A DNA stretch of 64,000 nucleotides from Polynucleobacter sp. Tro8-14-1 (lineage in GTDB: Bacteria > Pseudomonadota > Gammaproteobacteria > Burkholderiales > Burkholderiaceae), in NCBI RefSeq assembly GCF_018881655.1, contig NZ_JACVPX010000002.1, positions 1 through 64,000 on the forward strand. The letters are read 5' to 3'. How positions within the stretch are numbered: the stretch's first letter is position 1; each line of letters begins with the position of its first letter. The translations under genes and the position numbers were made by a program. A model generated the notes under the pieces. That model was not told where the DNA came from. It was given only the letters and a program-made list of their open reading frames with translations, and did not search any database. Shown piece after piece: positions 60,059 through 64,000 of this stretch.

Positions 60059-60583
60059 GTGAACTCCTCGACAAACAATATCTTTCTAATCGGCCTCATG
60101 GGCGCTGGGAAGTCGACCGTCGGTAAAGTCTTGGCAAAAAAATTAGGTCGTCGCTTTCTAGATGCCGACCATGTCATTGAAGAGCGCTGTGGCGTAAAAA
60201 TCCCGGTCATCTTTGAAATGGAAGGTGAGGAAGGATTTCGCAAAAGAGAGACGCAAGCCATCCGTGAAATTACTGCCGAGCAAGATATTATTTTGGCAAC
60301 CGGCGGTGGCGCTGTTCTCTCACCAGAAAATCGGCAGGCATTAAGTGAAGGTGGCACCGTGATTTATCTTCACGCAAACCCAATTGAACTTTGGCATCGC
60401 ACCAAAGGTGGCGAGGGTCGCCCCTTATTAAAAAATGGGGATGCCAAAAAGATTTTAGAAAACCTGTATGCCGTTCGCGATCCTTTGTATCGTCAAATCG
60501 CTGACCATGTGATTGAGACTGGCAAGCCCAGCGTTAATCAACTAGTCAACACCTTAATCATGCAGCTTGAACTTTCCGCTTAA
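60059..60583 (+). CDS. aroK: Shikimate kinase
   Basis: The 174-residue P-loop kinase has [12 protein letters not shown], the D-A-D shikimate site, E-E-G-F-R-K-R-E and A-T-G-G-G-A-V. The only start in frame is GTG at 60059, but the GGAGG before it ends directly at the GTG with no spacing, which is unusual. It follows pilQ by 12 bp in the conserved pilQ-aroK-aroB order. Confidence 0.95.
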   Translation: MNSSTNNIFLIGLMGAGKSTVGKVLAKKLGRRFLDADHVIEERCGVKIPVIFEMEGEEGFRKRETQAIREITAEQDIILATGGGAVLSPENRQALSEGGTVIYLHANPIELWHRTKGGEGRPLLKNGDAKKILENLYAVRDPLYRQIADHVIETGKPSVNQLVNTLIMQLELSA

Positions 60584-60596
60584 ATACATTGGCACT

Positions 60597-61682
60597 ATGA
60601 TGAAAACACTTGAAGTTGATCTTGGCAATCGCAGTTACCCAATTTATATTGGCAAAGATCTGATTGATCAAGCAAGCTTATTTAAGGCCTGCGAAAAAGC
60701 AACTTCTATTTACATCGTAAGTAACACTACTGTTGCTCCTCTCTATGCCGAGCGCCTGACTGAAACGCTCAGCACTTTTGGGAAGCCTGTTAGAACAATT
60801 GTTCTACCTGATGGCGAGTCATATAAAGACTGGAAAAATCTGCAGTTGATTTTTGATGACCTTTTAAAATTTGGCGCTGATCGCCATACCATGTTGGTTG
60901 CTTTGGGTGGTGGCGTAATAGGCGATATGACTGGATTTGCTGCCGCTAGCTTTATGCGCGGCATTCGCTTTATCCAAGTTCCCACTACCTTGCTTGCTCA
61001 GGTGGACTCTTCCGTTGGGGGCAAGACTGGTATCAATCATCCGCTAGGTAAAAATATGATTGGTGCCTTTCATCAGCCGGCCGCTGTGATTGCCGATCTA
61101 AATACTTTAAAGACTCTACCTCCGAGAGAGCTGTCTGCTGGTCTTGCTGAAGTTGTAAAGCATGGTGCTATTGCCGATGCCCAATTCTTAGATTGGATTG
61201 AATCCAATGCAGCACCACTGCTTGCCTGCGACACAGAAGCAATGGGGCATGCCGTTTTACGTTCCTGTGAAATTAAATCGGCAGTGGTTTCTGCCGATGA
61301 AAGAGAGGGCGGTATCCGTGCAACTCTCAATTTTGGTCATACCTTTGGTCACGCAATTGAAGCGGGTATGGGCTACGGAGAATGGTTACATGGTGAAGCT
61401 GTTGGATGCGGCATGGTGATGGGAGCAGATCTATCGCGTCGACTCAATTACATTAGCGACGCTGATGTTCAGCGCCTCACCAAAATCATCCAATCTATGA
61501 ATTTACCCATTACACCGCCAAAGTTTGGTGCGGGGCGCTATATGGAGCTCATGCAAGTTGATAAAAAAACTGAGGGTGGGCAAATCCGTTACGTCGTTTT
61601 AGAAAAAATTGGTAAAGCCCAGATTAAAAGCGTAGCGGATGCGCAAGTGATTGAAACTCTAATTGCTACTGGCGCAGCTTAA
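60597..61682 (+). CDS. aroB: 3-Dehydroquinate synthase
   Basis: The product has 361 residues from ATG 60597 (a second ATG at 60600). NAD domain: [22 protein letters not shown]. Metal-binding E-V-V-K-H-G and H-T-F-G-H-A-I-E, and W-L-H-G-E-A-V. It makes dehydroquinate in the shikimate pathway. Its end overlaps the convergent cyaY end by 4 bases. Confidence 0.96.
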   Translation: MMKTLEVDLGNRSYPIYIGKDLIDQASLFKACEKATSIYIVSNTTVAPLYAERLTETLSTFGKPVRTIVLPDGESYKDWKNLQLIFDDLLKFGADRHTMLVALGGGVIGDMTGFAAASFMRGIRFIQVPTTLLAQVDSSVGGKTGINHPLGKNMIGAFHQPAAVIADLNTLKTLPPRELSAGLAEVVKHGAIADAQFLDWIESNAAPLLACDTEAMGHAVLRSCEIKSAVVSADEREGGIRATLNFGHTFGHAIEAGMGYGEWLHGEAVGCGMVMGADLSRRLNYISDADVQRLTKIIQSMNLPITPPKFGAGRYMELMQVDKKTEGGQIRYVVLEKIGKAQIKSVADAQVIETLIATGAA

Positions 61683-62053
61683 ATCAAGCCAATTTTGAGT
61701 GCTTGACCAGCTTGAGCGCTCGCAAACTCAGTCAAGTCGCTCAATAACTCTTTCCCTGTCTTGGTATCCAGCCACAAGGGTTGTGCCATCGTGCCAGCCC
61801 AGCGATAGTGATAACCGCCAGATTTGGCAGCAACCCAAATCTCATGCAAAGGTGGTTGGGTATTGATCACAATGACACTTTTATCCTTAAAACGAATATT
61901 GATCACATTCCCACCCTGGCGCTCGATATCCAAGTCAAGATCCAACGCATCATCAGCAGCCTCCAATGCCACCTCTATAGATTGCAATAAATTGCTTCCT
62001 AGCTGATAAAACTGCTTGTCATCAATGGTTTCTACGCCTGGATTATTTGGATT
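61679..62053 (-). CDS. cyaY: Frataxin-like protein CyaY
   Basis: ATG 62053 is chosen (124 residues) because AGGA lies about 8 bases upstream; the frame runs to 62101. The acidic first helix ([20 protein letters not shown]) binds iron, followed by the beta-sheet [14 protein letters not shown] and Y-H-Y-R-W-A-G. CyaY modulates Fe-S cluster assembly. It is divergent from lptM. Confidence 0.92.
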   Translation of the reverse strand, partial: NPNNPGVETIDDKQFYQLGSNLLQSIEVALEAADDALDLDLDIERQGGNVINIRFKDKSVIVINTQPPLHEIWVAAKSGGYHYRWAGTMAQPLWLDTKTGKELLSDLTEFASAQAGQALKIGLI

Positions 62054-62103
62054 CATACCGGAGTCCTGCATGCTATATTCAATCATTCGTTTTAGAGACA
62101 TTC

Positions 62104-62295
62104 ATGATAGCGATTCTTAATAGAACCCTCTGCTTTAGCCTTCTAATATCCCTTTTTGGGTGTGGGGTAAGGGGACCTCTATATATGCCAAATGTGCCGC
62201 CAGTTCCGCCTGCTCCTTCAGAGCCAGAACCCAAAGGCAAGCTATACCCACCTCAAACCTCTGCTAGCCCAAGCAACTCTTCATCGGCCAAGTAA
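62104..62295 (+). CDS. lptM: LptM-like small lipoprotein
   Basis: The 63-residue product from ATG 62104 has a signal with lipobox L-F-G-C-G, then G-V-R-G-P-L-Y-M-P, matching the LptM (YifL) pattern G-C-G-x-K/R-G-P-L-Y. LptM assists LptD maturation for LPS export. A Pro/Ser-rich tail follows. Its stop overlaps the lysA ATG by one base. Confidence 0.85.
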   Translation: MIAILNRTLCFSLLISLFGCGVRGPLYMPNVPPVPPAPSEPEPKGKLYPPQTSASPSNSSSAK

Positions 62296-63593
62296 TGACA
62301 AGCAAAGCAATTCCCCTTCCTAAGTTATCTGGGTTTACTGAACGCGATGGCAATTGGTACGCCGAAGAAATTCCGCTCGCAGATTTAGCACAAGAATTTG
62401 GTACGCCGCTGTATATCTATAGCAAAAAAGCATTGACTGAAGCCTACCAGGCCTACGATAAGGCCTGTGTTGATGGCAGTGGTAAACGTCGTGCTCGCGT
62501 GCACTACGCCATGAAAGCCAATAGCAATTTAGCGGTGATTGATTGCTTTAAAAAACTGGGCGCCGGATTCGACTTAGTGAGTGGCGGTGAGTTAGCTCGT
62601 GCATTAGCAATTGGCGCAGATCCAAAGAGCTTGGTATTTGCCGGCGTAGGTAAATCTGCCGCCGAGATCGCCACTGCCCTCAAGGCTGGCGTCAAATGCA
62701 TCAACGTAGAATCGATTGCTGAACTACACAAAATTAATCGCGTAGCCACTGAACTCAATTGCCGCGCCCCAATTTCTTTGCGTGTTAATCCTGATGTAGA
62801 TGCACAAACCCATCCCTATATTTCTACTGGACTTAAGGGCAATAAATTTGGTATCGCCTATCACGAGGTTTTAAAAACCTATCGCGAAGCATCGCAACTC
62901 TCTCAAATTGATGTTGTGGGTATTGATTGTCATATTGGTTCACAGATCACTACTACCGCCCCCTATTTAGACGCGCTGGATAAAGTCTTAGATCTTGTCG
63001 CGCAGTTAAAGAAGGAAGGCATTGTCATTCACCATCTTGATCTCGGTGGTGGTCTTGGCATTTCTTATAGCGATGAAACTCCGCCAGACATTACTGACTT
63101 TACGAACACCCTGTTGAATCGAGTGGCTGAGCGTGGTTTTGGTCACCTAGACGTTGTGCTTGAGCCAGGCAGATCATTGGTGGGCAATGCTGGCGTGTTA
63201 CTAACCACCGTGGAGTATTTAAAGCCTGGCGCTGAAAAGAACTTCTGCATTGTTGATGCCGCTATGACCGAACTGATGCGCCCCGCCCTATATGAAGCAC
63301 ATCATGGAATAGTGCCCGTACAAAAGAAGGTAGCAAAAGCATTGACCTATGACATCGTTGGTCCTGTTTGCGAATCTGGCGACTGGCTGGGAAGAGATCG
63401 CCATCTTGCAGTAGAAGAGGGTGACCTTCTGGCTATTCTGTCTGCTGGCGCTTATGGTTTTGTAATGGCGTCCAACTACAACACACGCCCTAAACCTGCA
63501 GAGATTATGGTTGACGGAAAAAATGCTTACGTGATTCGTGCCCGTGAAAAAACTACTGACTTGTTTTCATCGGAAACAGTTTTGCCAAATTAA
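62295..63593 (+). CDS. lysA: Diaminopimelate decarboxylase
   Basis: The 432-residue fold-type III PLP enzyme has the Lys in H-Y-A-M-K-A-N-S-N, the PLP phosphate site D-L-G-G-G-L-G-I, E-P-G-R-S-L-V and C-E-S-G-D. It makes lysine from meso-diaminopimelate. Cotranslated with lptM, the usual lptM-lysA pair. Confidence 0.97.
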   Translation: MTSKAIPLPKLSGFTERDGNWYAEEIPLADLAQEFGTPLYIYSKKALTEAYQAYDKACVDGSGKRRARVHYAMKANSNLAVIDCFKKLGAGFDLVSGGELARALAIGADPKSLVFAGVGKSAAEIATALKAGVKCINVESIAELHKINRVATELNCRAPISLRVNPDVDAQTHPYISTGLKGNKFGIAYHEVLKTYREASQLSQIDVVGIDCHIGSQITTTAPYLDALDKVLDLVAQLKKEGIVIHHLDLGGGLGISYSDETPPDITDFTNTLLNRVAERGFGHLDVVLEPGRSLVGNAGVLLTTVEYLKPGAEKNFCIVDAAMTELMRPALYEAHHGIVPVQKKVAKALTYDIVGPVCESGDWLGRDRHLAVEEGDLLAILSAGAYGFVMASNYNTRPKPAEIMVDGKNAYVIRAREKTTDLFSSETVLPN

Positions 63594-63617
63594 TAATCCG
63601 CAAAAGTTTTAGACAAT

Positions 63618-63650
63618 AAAAAACCCCGCTGAAGTAGCGGGGTTTTTTGT
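63618..63650. terminator. Bidirectional terminator between lysA and cytochrome c
   Basis: AAAACCCCGCT (63620-63630) pairs with AGCGGGGTTTT (63636-63646) around a 5-base loop. Both sides carry A- or T-runs, so it can end both lysA and the convergent cytochrome gene. Confidence 0.93.
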
Positions 63651-63667
63651 TTTAATGCTTTAGCTTA

Positions 63668-64000
63668 TTAATGCAAACCTGCGATGTAATCGGCCACCGC
63701 TTTCATTTCTTTATCCGAAAGCTTTGAAGCAATCGTTGTCATTTGACTACTATTGGTGCGCACGCCTTCACGGAACGCTAGCAACTGGGCATTACTGTAT
63801 TCAGCCCATTGACCACCTAGGAGCGGGTACTGAGCAGGAATACCAGCGCCAGTTGGGCTGTGGCAGGCAGCACAAGCTGGAACGCCTTTTGCTGCAATAC
63901 CGCCACGATAAATACTTTGGCCTAATGCGATTGTTTCTTTATCTTGAGCAACACCCTGGGAGATTGGCTGCTTAGATAAAAAAGCGGAGATATTTTGCAT
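63668..64000 (-). CDS. c-type cytochrome (c4-like), C-terminal part
   Basis: The 110 residues visible to the window edge contain one haem site C-A-A-C-H and a later M-T-T-I-A-S-K-L with the axial Met. The first residues MQNISAFLSK resemble the end of a preceding haem domain of dihaem cytochrome c4, so the frame probably continues past 64000 and the ATG at the edge is internal. It is a periplasmic electron carrier. Confidence 0.85.
   Translation of the reverse strand: MQNISAFLSKQPISQGVAQDKETIALGQSIYRGGIAAKGVPACAACHSPTGAGIPAQYPLLGGQWAEYSNAQLLAFREGVRTNSSQMTTIASKLSDKEMKAVADYIAGLH

Overview
The window looks like the chromosome of a betaproteobacterium of the Burkholderiaceae, most probably Polynucleobacter or a close freshwater relative. 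The inference rests on gene order: petABC followed by sspAB, murA-his genes-tatABC, a complete mlaFEDCAB set, gltBD, and ponA-pilQ-aroKB-cyaY-lptM-lysA. Composition is moderate to low GC, and no database search was possible.

Left part (1-17.1 kb, accessory). The window opens inside the last codons of an IS3-family transposase. Next come stress-type genes: yceI, a VOC protein, a photolyase/cryptochrome-family protein, a GT2 glycosyltransferase and a gpx-folE-folB run that could link pterin/folate supply to photorepair. From 5.9 to 8.1 kb the DNA is decayed: a tyrosine recombinase gene stopped by one ochre codon, other broken reading frames, and a small ribbon-helix-helix-like regulator with paired repeats upstream. 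From 8.1 to 11.6 kb lie envelope proteins I do not recognise (two secreted Cys-containing proteins, a Gly/Tyr-rich lipoprotein, a four-helix membrane protein and an HXXEE-type membrane protein). A GH5 lipoprotein and a divergent TetR regulator follow. A phage-like mini-element of about 3 kb (frameshifted DUF1376 gene, excisionase-like gene, repressor-like gene, integrase) lies against tRNA-Thr(TGT).

Core part (17.2-64 kb). sspB-sspA and the cytochrome bc1 operon petABC are followed by mscL and a TPR/OGT-like glycosyltransferase, a DegS-like protease, the gltIJKL amino-acid ABC transporter and a major porin. Next are a SEL1-repeat protein, tatABC-hint, and a histidine cluster (hisE, I, F, A, H, B, C, D, G) entered by a vapBC pair and a lone hicB-like gene, with hisC alone on the opposite strand. 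Then come murA, an ibaG/BolA-like gene, an ABC-2 exporter, mlaFEDCAB (phospholipid retrograde transport) and gltDB (glutamate synthase). A RAYT-type transposase with inverted repeats follows, then ponA, a reduced pilP-like/mini-pilQ pair, aroK-aroB, cyaY, lptM, lysA and a truncated cytochrome c gene.

The most notable observations are the phage-like mini-element with a possible -1 frameshift at A_AAA_AAG in the DUF1376 gene, the paired half-site array upstream of the RHH-like gene, an apparent AUA start for a secreted protein, the light/pterin gene neighbourhood, and the interrupted histidine cluster. No CRISPR array or rRNA gene was seen.
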